Shown here: one piece after another, positions 1 to 10,988 of the stretch | How the letters are laid out: the number at the start of each line of letters is the position of its first letter | Position numbering within the stretch: position 1 is the stretch's first letter | Assembly: GCA_025766275.1 (NCBI GenBank) | Contig: JAFKAC010000001.1 | Coordinates: 3,038,001 to 3,102,000, forward strand | DNA: 64,000 nucleotides | Reading direction: 5' to 3' | DNA from: Lactarius indigo | Lineage: Eukaryota > Basidiomycota > Agaricomycetes > Russulales > Russulaceae | Notes under the pieces: model-generated | The model's database searches: none | What the model was told of the DNA's origin: nothing | The model's input: the letters and a program-made list of their open reading frames with translations, nothing else | Made by a program: the position numbers and the translations under genes

Positions 1-1500
1 ACACCGCCACCGGCGCCACCCGCCGGACCAACCCCATGCCAGTGCTTCAGAGCCACCTGTTATCCACACACCGCCGACGAACCCGCCGAGACGTTGTCCT
101 CCGACATCACCAAAGCGCTGCTGGTTGATCCAGAGGGAAGACGAACTGCTGTTCTGACCAGATGGGACAGATACAGGCGACCAGAGGATGAGAGAGGAGT
201 CGGTGGACGTCGAAAGCAGAGTGTCCCTTGAGTATTCTGTACTTGAGGGGCTCCAAACAAGAGATGTGACCCCAGCTTCGTGTCCGACAAGCAAGGCATC
301 GAACGTGATGGAGAACTGCCGCGTGCTGGGGAGCACTGAATACCATCGGGGGCTACGCAGTCATTGAATACGCTTACCTCTCTCCCGCGGTCTTCACGTT
401 CAGCACGTGCTTTTTCAGGGAGATTTGCCGCCCGCCTTCTTCACTATCATCAGCCCCACCAAGGGATGCTTCGAAAGCATCCAGTAGCTCATCGCTCAAC
501 GCCCCTGACTCACTATCTGCGGGTGTTGGTCGGCTGATAGCCTCGATGTTCCACAGGCGGATATTGGCGTCCTGCGAACCAGATGCGAGGATCAAGGGTT
601 CTGACGGCGAGGTAGGGGGGCGAAAGGAGATGGAGCGGACCCAGTCTTCATGACCAGGTATTGCCGCCGATGGGACGAACTAGCGACTGTCAGATTCGAT
701 AGAGAATGGTGAACGAGTTGGAGCGCACATCGCCTTCCGATCGAGTGAAGATCTGAATCTGTCTTTCTGTAGTCCCGACCGCGAGAATCAAAGCTATGTA
801 GTGTGGAAGGGTAGTCAAAACAACCACGAGCTAAGGCCACATTTCTCACCACTACTTTGCGGGAGTTTCGCCAGCCCAATGGATAATGGGTATCTTCCCT
901 TCAGAGTTATAGTCTCGATCTCTTGTAAGTCATCTACAGGTTTTGTTCGCGAAGAGTTCAGTCAAGACCGAGTGATGGTGCACACCCTGCTCTCCGAATC
1001 TCCAGACTTTCATAAGGGAATCAGAGCTACCAGTCACCAGGCACCCCGCCTCCGTGTTGACACACAGAACGGAAATGGCTTTTGTATGTGCCTGAAATCT
1101 CATGGACGAAGCCCACTATATGAGCAGCATGGTGTAAATGTTGAGCACTTGATACGAGACACGTATGAAAGACTCGTACACCGGAGGTGGAATATCGCCA
1201 GAGCCTCACATGGCCAGTGTCGTCTGCAGACAAGAACCTGCTATCGTCGACAAACTCGATACACGTTACAAGCCCGTCGTGTCCTGACAGGGTTGCGAAG
1301 ACACCGTGGTCATTGGGTGACTGTCGATCTCATCAGTTGACGCCGGCAGTGACCGAAGAAGGAGAACCGGCCTGCGCATCCCAAAGCGCTACGAACTTTC
1401 CCGAGCCGAACGCGACGAGAGAGGAGTTCGAGGCCGCTGCAGTGCGATTGAACCTATTAGCAGAAGCTGAAATATACTCTACAGATGTTTTGACGGCCAT
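1..1500 (-). CDS. ELP2: Elongator complex protein 2 (WD40 protein), 5' part; 3' end lies outside the window
   Basis: Elp2 is the WD40 scaffold of the Elongator complex, which modifies wobble uridines in tRNAs. The start codon is at 1500, and the first exon encodes an Elp2-like N-terminus (VEYISASANR, then LVAFGSGKFVALWD). Later minus-strand exons carry WD40 signatures: SADDTGHVRLWR near 1200, GHEDWVRSISF near 640, LILASGSQDANIRLWNIEAI near 560-590, and another repeat near 200-300 (LLVGHEAGVTSLVWS). An acidic insert (ELLDAFEASLGGADDSEEGG) follows the SQDANIRLWN repeat, as in other Elp2 proteins. Several short introns interrupt the gene; I did not fix every junction. The gene runs off the left edge. 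Its start codon lies only 61 bp from that of the divergent phosphopantetheinyl transferase gene. The assignment rests on the N-terminal motif plus the order of repeats. Confidence 0.88.
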
Positions 1501-1561
1501 GTTGACGACGTGAACGCGCAGAAGCGATGGATTTGCATCACGCGCCTTTTCTCTTCGAGTG

Positions 1562-2018
1562 ATGACCATCTTGGGCATTGGCGTCGACGTCCTTAACTTA
1601 CTCCGCCTCACACGCCATCTCTGCGACAATCGGTTGGCAAGGCGCATTCTCAGTCCCACGGAACTGCGTGACTATCTCGCCCTTCCGAAAGAAGATCGCG
1701 GGAGGAGAATTCGCTTTCTCGGTGTCAGGTATGCCCCACCTCTTTCGACGACCCGCGTGCAGCCTTTTGAACAATAGCAGGTGGGCAGTAAAGGAGGCTG
1801 TGTACAAGGCAGTATATCCAGTCGTAAAACCAACCTGGCACGATTTTACATTGCAAAGACCCGCTGGAAGTCCCAAGCCCGACCTGTTGTATCACCCAGA
1901 GGATGGCCAACTTTCACTCAGACTCGGTCGAATGCATGTATCTGTGAGTCACGATGGTGACTACACCTTCGCCACTGTCATCGTGGAACTACCGGTCGAC
2001 CCAACAAACACAAGTTAA
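1562..2018 (+). CDS. PPT2: Holo-[acyl-carrier-protein] synthase (AcpS-type phosphopantetheinyl transferase), mitochondrial type
   Basis: This enzyme transfers 4'-phosphopantetheine from CoA to the serine of acyl carrier protein; the fungal single-domain form serves mitochondrial ACP. The CDS has two exons (1562-1728 and 1781-2018) joined by a 52-nt intron, giving 134 aa, normal for AcpS proteins. The N-terminus has the GIGVDVLNLLRL motif with the metal-binding Asp. The junction yields RWAVKEAVYKA, the Lys/Glu motif of the active site. The C-terminus has HVSVSHDGDYTFATVIVE, the usual closing strand. A GTG lies one codon before the ATG at 1562; the ATG is taken as the start. Divergent from ELP2 with a 61-bp gap. 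Confidence 0.9.
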
Positions 2019-2091
2019 GGATGTCGGTAGCTTTGAGTAGCGACACTGTACGGTAGACCAAATGCCACTAGTGAGACACAGCATAGTAGCT

Positions 2092-3360
2092 CTATATTCC
2101 TTTCACTTGCTTTGGCCACCAATCTGGCCACCATGGTGTTACGAAAGATGGTCGTGTGTTGTTGCCCAACGCGACAGCTTCCTCGTCCACCAACTCGAAC
2201 TTGAGATCACCCTTCTCAAGCCCCTCCACATGCTCCAACCTAAGAAGCGCTAGGCCAACCCCCCGAAGTGTGCTTAGCAATTTCCCCGTTCCCCTAGGAC
2301 GCGCAACGCGCCCCTCTCCTGGAGCGTGCGTGAGCGAGGCCCGGATGTTCATCCCTGACGTGAAGCGTGAGTAAGGCTGGCTGTTGTCGAGACCGTGTGA
2401 TGTAGATGTTGGTGAATGGAGAAGCACGGGGAGTATGCGCTTGCGAACGACGCCTGTGTGATATGTCCGAACTGTGAGCTCTTGCCCTACGTAACAGCCC
2501 TTTCGGAAGTCTACTGCGAGTCATCACATCAATCACATTAATAACACTCTCAATAGAGCGCCAGCAAAAACTCACATGCCCCCATGACGTCTAGGTTCGA
2601 TTCCATGGGGAAAGCCTGCATCGGGGGTATATCGACTATACCCTCAGGAACGCCACGTAGGACCCGATGCAAGAGATAGTCATCTGGAACACCTTCGTCA
2701 TGTGAATTAGACTCTTGCGCTACTCACATCAGTCTTCGTTCCGCAGAAAGTGGCGCAGTGCTCACGCCGATCTCCTGTCCTCACCAGTCTCCTTGTCCCC
2801 ATTCCTTCCGCTCTTCGATCTACTAACGGTTCGCCCTCTAATCCCCATGGCGAAGAGTCCCACTCCGGTTCAATTGCGCCGCTCTGTGCTCGCGTCCATC
2901 GCCTCGAGTCGCCGACTTCACTGCCATGCCCCCACGCCGCCCAAACGTTGTACTCATCTGAAGCATCGCGTAAACGAACCTTTGAACGAAGTACATGGCG
3001 CTTGAGCATGGGAAGGAGTGCGGGTGCATCTACAGGCGCTGTTGCGTCATACTCGATCAAGTACGTGGGCTGTGACCTGGCATCACGCGTTGCGTGAATG
3101 AACGCATCATACAAGACACGACCCTATGTCAACAGCAGCTTCAGTCCCTGAATCTAGAGTATTCCAAAGGACCCCACCTGGGCGTGAAGAAAGGACGAGT
3201 AGAAAGAACCAAAGGATTGGGCAGTCACAGCAGTTGAGAGCAGTCCATTGAGAAATTCGGCCGCTTGAGAGCCAGAGACGGATATTAAGCCACGATTTTG
3301 TAACCGTACAATCGTGGGTGTGGCCCTCATTAGGGCACGGGCGGCCGCAGGAGTAGACAT
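2092..3360 (-). CDS. IBA57: Mitochondrial iron-sulfur cluster assembly factor IBA57/CAF17 (YgfZ/GcvT-like)
   Basis: Iba57 is a folate-binding, aminomethyltransferase-like protein that acts with Isa1/Isa2 in mitochondrial [4Fe-4S] assembly. Exon 1 (3360-3178) gives a presequence-like N-terminus and [18 protein letters not shown]. Exon 2 starts at 3123 ([10 protein letters not shown]). A good GTGAGC donor at 2765 joins to 2719, restoring the frame to [16 protein letters not shown] and [10 protein letters not shown]. The last exon has the family signature KGCYVGQEL (about 2480-2500) and ends at a TAG at 2092. Apart from the spliced introns I see no break. The start lies 155 bp from the divergent dUTPase start, suggesting a shared promoter region. 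Confidence 0.9.
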
Positions 3361-3515
3361 GTCTTTGAGTGGACTGGTCAGTGCGGTGAGTTAAGATCTC
3401 CGGCCCGCTTTCCCGATCGGAGTTGACACGCTTAGAAGCTCCGCCAATTTGTTGGCGCGTGCGTCTCGACGCGCTTCACTTTCAGTTCCATTTCATTCAG
3501 TACAGCGAGTTTGCA

Positions 3516-4245
3516 ATGACCACCGATCTCCCCGAGACCAAGAAGCGGAAAGTATCCCCCGCGCCCGATGCGGAGGGCACGAATTCTACCCCCACTTCTA
3601 ACCTCCTCATCAAACGTCTTTCTGAAAAGGCGCAGTTGCCAACACGCGGTTCCGCCCTCTCGGCTGGTTACGACCTTTACAGGTGGGACCGCATTGCGAG
3701 GTGTCGAGTTCTATGTCACTGATTCTTCGCGGTAAAGCGCCGAGAAAAAAGTCATCCCTGCGCGTGGCAAGGCCCTCGTAGATACCCAACTCTCCATCGC
3801 CGTGCCGCCTGGCACATACGGACGCGTCGCGCCAAGGAGTGGGCTTGGTAAACCACTTTTTCACACCCGCGACGTGCGAAGCTTACTAGTTGTATAGCGT
3901 CCAAATTCATGATTGATACGGGCGCTGGCGTCGTCGATGCCGATTATCGAGGCGTCCTCTATGTCCTACTGTTCAATCACGCTGATACTGACTTCACTGG
4001 TGAGTGGACGTGATTACCGTCTTTGGCAAGTGACTAATTGCTCTTGCTTAGTCGAAGAAGGTGATCGCATAGCTCAGCTGGTGATAGAGAGAATCGAGAC
4101 GCCAAGTGTTGTCGAAGTCGATGTATGCGTCCTCCAAACACCACATCCATTCCCTTTGCCTCACTAACATTCATCTCAGGACCTCGAGACAACTCTTCGT
4201 GGTGCGAATGGATTCGGTTCGACAGGTGGGCATGGAGTTCTTTAG
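3516..4245 (+). CDS. DUT1: dUTP diphosphatase (dUTPase)
   Basis: It hydrolyses dUTP to dUMP and PPi, keeping uracil out of DNA. Five exons (3516-3682, 3738-3847, 3898-3999, 4052-4122, 4180-4245) give 171 aa. The five trimeric dUTPase motifs appear in order: [13 protein letters not shown] (motif 1), RVAPRSGLA (motif 2, across the 3847/3898 junction), [13 protein letters not shown] (motif 3), EGDRIAQLV (motif 4) and the C-terminal Gly-rich [13 protein letters not shown] (motif 5). The N-terminal extension KKRKV resembles a nuclear localisation signal. All junctions keep phase and every catalytic motif is intact, so the gene looks functional. Confidence 0.94.
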
Positions 4246-4387
4246 TACACTAAGGGAAGCATCTCGTCTTGCCATGCCAAAAGTCATGTGCCATGTAGCG
4301 CAAATATTTCTCGATTTTTATGTGTTACGCAGGATAATACAAGCGAGTGGTACAGTCCCGCTACAAAAAACAACCCCGGCCCATACC

Positions 4388-5477
4388 TCAGACAACGATT
4401 CCACGGTAGGTGGAAAGTTGAGACTTGAACCGACTGATTTGGCCTTTAACGAGTGCCACCATTAATACTATCCTTGCCTCAAAGAGTGTACAGAATACTT
4501 ACCGGCAGTGAACTGAGTCATGCACGAATCGATCGAGTAGTCCATGAAGTTGTGGATAGGGTCAACGCCAGCAGTCGAACAAGTGTCACGACCAGTAGGG
4601 CAGCCGGACGCAGGACTCGCCTCAGCAGGCGTGTCCGAGACGAAATCACCCGATCCGGAGCAACCACCCTCGAACGTGTGGTAAAGACCAACCCAGTGGC
4701 CAACCTCATGAGTCACAGTCTTTCGCTGCGTCTCAGTATCATTCAGTTTGAATGGCATCGTGCGCTCTCACCTTGCCTTGATTGTAGTCTTGGGTTGAAC
4801 CGCCGGGGACAGAAGAGAACAGGAATACGACGCCGTCGTCGACAGGATCGGACGAGTAGTCGGACGGGAACGTAGCATAACCAAGAAGTCCCGACCCGGT
4901 GAACCTGCACGGCAAGCAAAATCAGCCTTGCACACCATCCTGTAGCTTGTCCGGTGCTTACCCGACACTGTAGAGATTGAGGGTAGAAGCGCCACCCACA
5001 CGAAGCGCAGACTTCATCTGGTCTTGCTGGACAGAGGTGTCGTCGACGTTGTTGAACCAGTCGGCGTTCACCGTGCGGGTCGTGCCGGCGAGCGAGAACG
5101 AGAGGCCGGAACCAGAATAGCCAGAGTTGAGGGCACTGATCTGGGCGGCAATAGCAGAATCCCTGATGACGAGGAGAACAATTGAGCAGGGTGCACCCCG
5201 AACAACGAATGAGAATTTAAACGAACGGGAGATTTCCACCTGCGGCCGTGGTGTCTTTACTGATGACGTGCATGTACACCGGGATTGTCGCGGCAGCAGC
5301 GCTCTCCACCAGAGCCTGGGCGGGCTTGTTCGCTTCGAAATGCTTCTCTGCGGCGATGAGCTTCTCCGGAGAGATGGTGGTACCGCAACGGCGAGGAGTG
5401 ACCGTCGAGTTGAGGGCGACGGGGGACGCGATAACGACGGACGCGCCAATGAAAGCAAGGAGAGCAGAGAAACGCAT
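4388..5477 (-). CDS. Secreted M43-family (pappalysin-like) metalloprotease, copy A
   Basis: Predicted secreted zinc endopeptidase. Five exons on the minus strand (5477-5227, 5162-4962, 4904-4772, 4719-4503, 4443-4388) give 285 aa. An N-terminal signal peptide ([18 protein letters not shown]) is followed by a propeptide-like stretch ([20 protein letters not shown]) and then the catalytic domain with [11 protein letters not shown], the HExxHxxGxxH zinc motif, at exon 4. A Met-turn candidate (HNFMDY) and paired Cys residues follow. The product is almost identical to copy B, which lies in inverted orientation 3.5 kb away. All splice sites are intact. Family rank M43B is inferred from the motif and the DPIHNxMDY context; the substrate is unknown. 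Confidence 0.9.
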
Positions 5478-5576
5478 GGTTGATCGAAGAGGCGATTGGC
5501 GCGATGAGACTCGGGAGGTCCTGGGTAGCAAAAAGCAGACGAGGCTTGCTGGAGAGCTGAGTGTGCGCGCGAGGGG

Positions 5577-5646
5577 TTTTTATACGTAAAAGCAGGTCTC
5601 ATGCAACAAAAAACACTCAGAGTGGTTATCAGCAGTCACCATGTGG
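5577..5646 (-). promoter_or_regulatory. Promoter of metalloprotease A: TATA box and conserved upstream element
   Basis: On the minus strand a TATAAAA box (5577-5583) lies about 100 bp upstream of the ATG. Just upstream is a conserved block reading CATGGTGACTGCTGATAACC then ACTCTGAGTGTTTT (about 5609-5642). Closely related blocks occur before all six metalloprotease genes here. The conservation is seen directly; a role as a transcription-factor site is inference. Confidence 0.6.
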
Positions 5647-6925
5647 TGCGTTGAGTGCGAGCACGCAGAGTGCTTCAAGGCCACACGCGTTTTAGCAGCA
5701 GCAACACGGAAGACAACGGCGGCTCGCAATACAGACACAGAGAAAAGAACACGAAGAACCACGAAAGAAGTGGTGGCGTTGCTCCGGGTGATCTTGGCAG
5801 GTCGAGAGCATGTGCGTGAGGAGTCACCAGTTCCGATAATGCTTTCGAGAGAGCAACAACATCAGCAGCAGCACGAGGATAGGTTCAGTGCCAAGACCAG
5901 AGCGGTGTGCCAAGCCTTTGCCTTCTCAACTCCGGTCATCCCCGGACTCATGCCCCCAAAACGCTGGCCCGACGTCGGACTCGACTAGTGGGTATCATGT
6001 CCAACACTGTGCCCACCTGGCCACTCTCAAGACTGCGACTTACTGGCTGCGTCACGAAAAATGGAAGACCGCCCAACAAAATCGATGAGCTTCGCCGAGA
6101 GTGCCGGTCTTTGCGTCTCGGACTGTCTCGGACATTCTAATGAAAGTGTGGCATGGCGAGGTCTTCGCAGATCGTTTCGTGCTACTCCCCTGACGTTCCG
6201 CGATTTTCCAAGCCTGTCATGAAAAAACGTTTCTGCGCAAACTGCGTCGGTGCGACTGCAACTAGAATCAGGCAAGAAGGCGCATCAGCACCGACAAAGG
6301 GCCTAGAACGGCAAGTCCTGTATAAGGTCGTGATCCGCCTTCGGATCATGAGTGTGACCTCCATTTGACGTATGGGGCAGGTACGAGGTTTCAATTGCGG
6401 TACAGGATGTTGAGCTCATCTGGTCACCGACGTTGGTTTGTGAAATGTATTGGCCCTGGACAGATGTGTATTGATACTAGGAGCACAGAGTACTTTCAAT
6501 TCACCATTTATTTCTTGCATGGTACACGTACACTTTCACGGATTGCGACCTTTATTGCGGTGGAGTGTAGGCCCTAATGTTGCGCGAGTAATATACACGA
6601 ATGATGAAGGACGGATTACCTGAATAGATGGGTTCCGTCAAAAATTCTTTCGGTCACAATTGTGAATGTGCTTATCGTGCACTTCGTCACGCGAAGCCAG
6701 TTGTACTGACAACTTGGGTTGCTCCCACTGGTAACGGATTCTCCACATCTCTGTGGCTTCCCAACGTCTTCGGGTTTGTGATACGCAGCCGACGGATTCT
6801 TAGGTAGACTGATATATATGACTCCAAGAAGTACTGGTAGCATTCACGATTATGTGCACCTTGGAAACAGACAACTCCTACAACTAAAACTGCCAAGGCT
6901 ACCAGCAAGACTTGGTACGCATCGG

Positions 6926-7534
6926 CATGTAAGCACGTTGCTTAGACTCACTTATATTACTAGAGCCTTTCCGACGCAGAGAGAGGGGGGGGCTTGACAT
7001 GTGTGACCTCTTTCGCCAGGGTGGGAGTGGATGGAAGAGGTCTAGCGGTCACGGAAGAAAACTGCCGAACGCCCTTCGTCACGACAAAAAGAATTCTTGA
7101 GTACTTGTCACCAGTTTTGTACAAGTCAGGCTGACCCCAGGTCAAGTGAAGCGACTCTCACCTCATAAAGCTGACCGTGACAAGCCTGAGGCCTGAGCGC
7201 TGAACGATTGTTGTGCTCCCAAAAAGGAAGTTTTATAGCCCCTACCTCACTTCGGACACTTCGAATTTCTCACTTGTCCCTCATCCAATTACTACAAAAC
7301 TAGATATAAGGTGTCCGGTGCCATTTAAAACACCCCCAACCATTTTAAAAATAGAAGTCCTGTTGTGTCGCCAGAACGAGGATTGGGTGTTATCACGACA
7401 AATGATGTGGTCAGGTTTTGATTGTGTAAGCCGAACACCCTCCAAATGTGGCTACAAAAGTGGCTTGAATACAACTTGAGCTTGAGTGCCCATGTCAAGC
7501 CCTGTCCCATCTTTCTGTGCCGGAAAAGCTCTAT
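6926..7534. other. Spacer between inverted arms A and B, no gene seen
   Basis: About 600 bp without a convincing coding frame, RNA gene or TE terminus. It separates the two inverted arms and has no visible similarity to block C. Confidence 0.5.
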
Positions 7535-8852
7535 ATTTAAGTGATGCATACCAAGTCTTGCTAGAAGCTTGCGTGGTTTCAGTTGCGGGAGCCATCTGTT
7601 TCCAGGGTGCACGGAAGGTGATGCTACGAGTACTTCTTGGGACCAGTGCTACTATATATCAGTCCATCCAAAATCGATCAGCTACGTATCACAACCTAGA
7701 AGGAGTTGGGAAGCCACAGAGGTGCGGTGAATCCGTCACCGGTAAGAGCAACCCACGGTGACGTTGTCAGTACAGCTGGCTCGTAGTTGGCTTTGCGTGA
7801 CGAAGTGGCGCCGGGCCACTGCACGATAAGCACATTCACAATTGTGGTCGAAAGAACTTCTGATGGAACTCGTCTATGCAGGTAATCCGTCCTTCATCAT
7901 GTATGTCACTCGCGACACAAAGGCCTACACTCCACCGCAATCAGAGTCGCAATCCGTGAAAGTGTACGTGTACTTCGCAAGAAACAGATGATCTGTTGAG
8001 AGTATTATATGCTCCTAGTAGTACCAACACACATCGGTCCAAGCTCAATCCCTTTTTACAAACCAGTCCGTGACCAGATGAACTCGATATCCTGTACTGC
8101 ATTTGAAACCCTCATACCTGCCCAATACGTCAGATGGAGACCACGCCCAAGGTCCGAAGGCGGGTCATGATCTTAAACAGAACTTGGTAGTTCCGTTGTC
8201 GGTGCTGATGCGCTTTCTTGCCTGATTCTAGCTGCAGTCGCGCCGACGCAGTTTCCGCGGAAACGTTTTCTCATGCCAAGCTTGGAACGTCAGGGGAGTG
8301 GCACGAAACCATTTACGAAGACCTTACCAGACCTTACCAGACCACACTTTCATTCGAATGTCCGAGACGCAAAGATCGGCACTCTTCGGGGGGCTCGTTG
8401 ATTTTATGCATTCAGAAGCGATCTTCCCATTTTCCATGACGCAGCTAGAGTGTGGGGCGCCGTCTTCGAGAGTAGCCAGGTGGGCACAGTGTTGGACATG
8501 ACGCTCACTAGTCGAATCCGACGTCGGGCCAGCATTTTGGGGGCATTGGGTCTGGGAATGACCGGAGTTGGGAAGATAAAGGCTTGGCACAAATGCTCTG
8601 CTCTTGGCACTGGACCTATCCTCGTGCTGATGGTGGTGGCCTTTCTGCTCTCTTGAAAAAATTATCGGAACTGGTGACTCCTGGTGCACATGCTCTCGTC
8701 CTGCCAAGATCGCCCGGAGCACTGCTTCCTACCTCTTTCGTAGTTTCTTCTTGTACTTTTCTCTGTGTCTATATTGCGAACCATCTTTGTCTTCCGCTGC
8801 TACTGAAACGTGTGTGGCCTTGAAGCACTCTGCGTGCTCGCACTCAATGCAC

Positions 8853-8930
8853 CACATGGTGACTGCTGATAATCACTCCGAATGTTCAAGTTTTTCCCTG
8901 TTGCTTGAGACCGGCTTTTTACGTATAAAA
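8853..8930 (+). promoter_or_regulatory. Promoter of metalloprotease B: conserved element and TATA box
   Basis: TATAAAA at 8924-8930 is 107 bp upstream of the ATG at 9031. The conserved CATGGTGACTGCTGATAA block with following CACTCCGA lies at 8855-8886. The arrangement matches copies A and C. Confidence 0.6.
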
Positions 8931-9030
8931 ACCCCTCGCGCGCACACTCAGCTCTCCAGCAAGCCTCGTCTGCTTTTTGCTACCCAGGACCTCCCGAGTC
9001 TCATCGCGCCAATCGCCTCTTCGATCAACC

Positions 9031-10123
9031 ATGCGTTTCTCTGCTCTCCTTGCTTTCATTGGCGCGTCCGTCGTTATCGCGTCCCCCGTCGCCCTCAACT
9101 CGACGGTCACTCCTCGCCGTTGCGGTACCACCATCTCTCCGGAGAAGCTCATCGCCGCAGAGAAGCATTTCGAAGCGAACAAGCCCGCCCAGGCTCTGGT
9201 GGAGAGTGCTGCTGCCGCGACAATCCCGGTGTACATGCACGTCATCAGTAAAGACACTACGGCCGCAGGTGGAAATCTCCCGTTCGTTTAAATTCTCATT
9301 TGTTGTTTGGAGTGCACCCTGCTCAATCGCTCTCCTCGTTATCAGGGACTCTGCTATTGCCGCCCAGATCAGTGCCCTCAACTCTGGCTATTCTGGTTCC
9401 GGCCTCTCGTTCTCGCTCGCCGGCACGACTCGCACGGTGAACGCCGACTGGTTCAACAACGTCGACGACACCTCTGTCCAGCAAGACCAGATGAAGTCTG
9501 CGCTTCGTGTGGGTGGCGCTTCTACCCTCAATCTCTACAGTGTCGGGTAAGCACCGGTCAAGCTGCAGGATGGTGTGCAAGGCTGATTTTGCTTGCCGTG
9601 CAGGTTCACCGGGTCGGGACTTCTTGGTTATGCTACGTTCCCGTCCGACTACTCGTTCGATCCTGTCGACGATGGCGTCGTATTCTTGTTCTCTTCTGTC
9701 CCCGGCGGTTCAACCCAAGACTACAATCAAGGCAAGGTGAGAGCGCACGATGCCATTCAAACTGAATGATACTGAGACGCGGTGAAAGACTGTGACTCAT
9801 GAGGTTGGCCACTGGGTTGGTCTTTACCACACGTTCGAGGGTGGTTGCTCCGGATCGGGTGATTTCGTCTCGGACACGCCTGCTGAGGCGAGCCCTGCGT
9901 CTGGCTGCCCCACTGGTCGTGACACTTGTTCGACTGCTGGCGTTGACCCTATCCACAACTTCATGGACTACTCGATCGATTCGTGCATGACTCAGTTCAC
10001 TGCCGGTGAGTACACTCACTCCACTCTTCATGGCAAGGACGGTATTAATGGTGGGGACTCGTTAAAGGCCAAATCAGTCGGTTCAAGTCTCAGCTTTCCA
10101 CCTACCGTGGCATCGTTGTCTGA
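9031..10123 (+). CDS. Secreted M43-family (pappalysin-like) metalloprotease, copy B
   Basis: Predicted secreted zinc protease of 285 aa from five exons: 9031-9281, 9346-9546, 9604-9736, 9789-10005 and 10068-10123. Exon lengths (251, 201, 133, 217, 56 nt) equal those of copy A exactly. It has a signal peptide, the zinc motif [17 protein letters not shown] and a C-terminus ending STYRGIVV. The protein is virtually the same as copy A, so the two either duplicated recently or are kept alike by gene conversion across the inverted repeat. All junctions obey GT...AG and keep phase, including the short exon 5. Confidence 0.92.
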
Positions 10124-10988
10124 GGTGTAGGCTGGGGTTGGTATAGCAGAAATATACTACTACTAATCACTCGCACTATTTCGCACAACCACCAAAAAAT
10201 CGAAGAAATGATCGAGTTACACTGCACATGACGAATAGTTTTTGGAATGGCAGGTTAACAGTAGCGGGTTAAAGGGCCCCATGCCCAACTGTCGCACGGA
10301 ACCCTTGCCCATGAGTTCTTCCTTTTTTTTTTTTTTTGGATCCAGAGGTTGGACTGCTTGCTGACCACACACGCCCGTCTTCTCGAAAAAGGGTAATAAC
10401 AGCATCAAGGAAAGGGCGAGGGTCCCTCCGGTGCGTCTTCGACTCCTAAACCTCCCGTGCCCGTTCTGGTCTCGCTTGCGGTTACTGAAGGCTTTCGGGA
10501 AGTGTCATCACCCCAAGCACCACACACTCTGGACCCCAAGGACACGTCTCCGCGAGCGCATGCTATTGACATCCGTGACCTCAGGGAAAAAAACTCAGTG
10601 AAGGCACCAATGCCGACAATGTGTTTGTAATGCTGCGCCTGTTGGTTGAGTGCCTCTCCGATATATGTGCTAGCAAGAAGGATCCTGGAGAATCTGGAAT
10701 ATTTAGATATGGTGCTTTCCAAAACGATATCAAGTCTGCTGACTAAAAAAAAAACAAGGAATCAATCAAGGAATTGCTGTTCTAAACGGAAAAGCCCGCT
10801 GCGTCAAAAATTTAGGCCTTTTAGGTTTCTTACAGCGGTTTCCAAATCGATACTGTACCCTGCCATTTCAGTACTTATTCATCAAGTGCCGTGTAGCTCG
10901 ATCATTCCTTCGATTTTTGAGGTTTCGGACGAAATAATACAAGCGAGTAGTGTATGGTCCTGCTACTATACCAATCCCAGCACACACC
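10124..10988. other. Intergenic region between the convergent copies B and C
   Basis: No supported gene. A run of 15 T around 10326-10340 and several A-rich runs are present. The short minus-strand frame around 10405-10722 shows no recognisable domain and is not called. The right end (about 10920-10988) is 3' flank shared with copy A (AATAATACAAGCGAGT). Confidence 0.4.

Larger units (their letters stand above)
4325..6925. repeat. Duplicated block A: left arm of a large inverted repeat
   Basis: This 2.6 kb block holds metalloprotease A plus about 1.4 kb of upstream non-coding sequence. It matches block B (7535-10175) in inverted orientation and block C (10900-13555) in the same orientation. 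Gene and proximal promoter are nearly identical between A and B. Farther upstream (6000-6900) similarity continues with more substitutions and indels. Example landmarks present in A and B are CATGTCCAACACTGTGCCC, ACGTACACTTTCACGGATTG and AGGTGCGGTGAATCCGTCAC or its variant. Ends were placed by eye and may be off by tens of bases. Confidence 0.8.
7535..10175. repeat. Duplicated block B: right arm of the large inverted repeat
   Basis: Inverted counterpart of block A, carrying metalloprotease B. The region 7535-8420 (upstream, non-coding) lines up with the reverse complement of 6000-6925; 8420-10123 lines up with 4388-5990. Divergence is concentrated in the distal upstream part, which has small indels. 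The outer end (10125-10175) shows only short patches of similarity. Confidence 0.8.

Noticed and set aside
801..1340. 179-aa plus-strand frame
   Set aside because: Antisense shadow of ELP2 exons, whose WD40 motifs are clear on the minus strand.
2580..2620. Possible tRNA B-box (GGTTCGATTCC)
   Set aside because: No matching A-box or cloverleaf; it lies in the IBA57 coding region.
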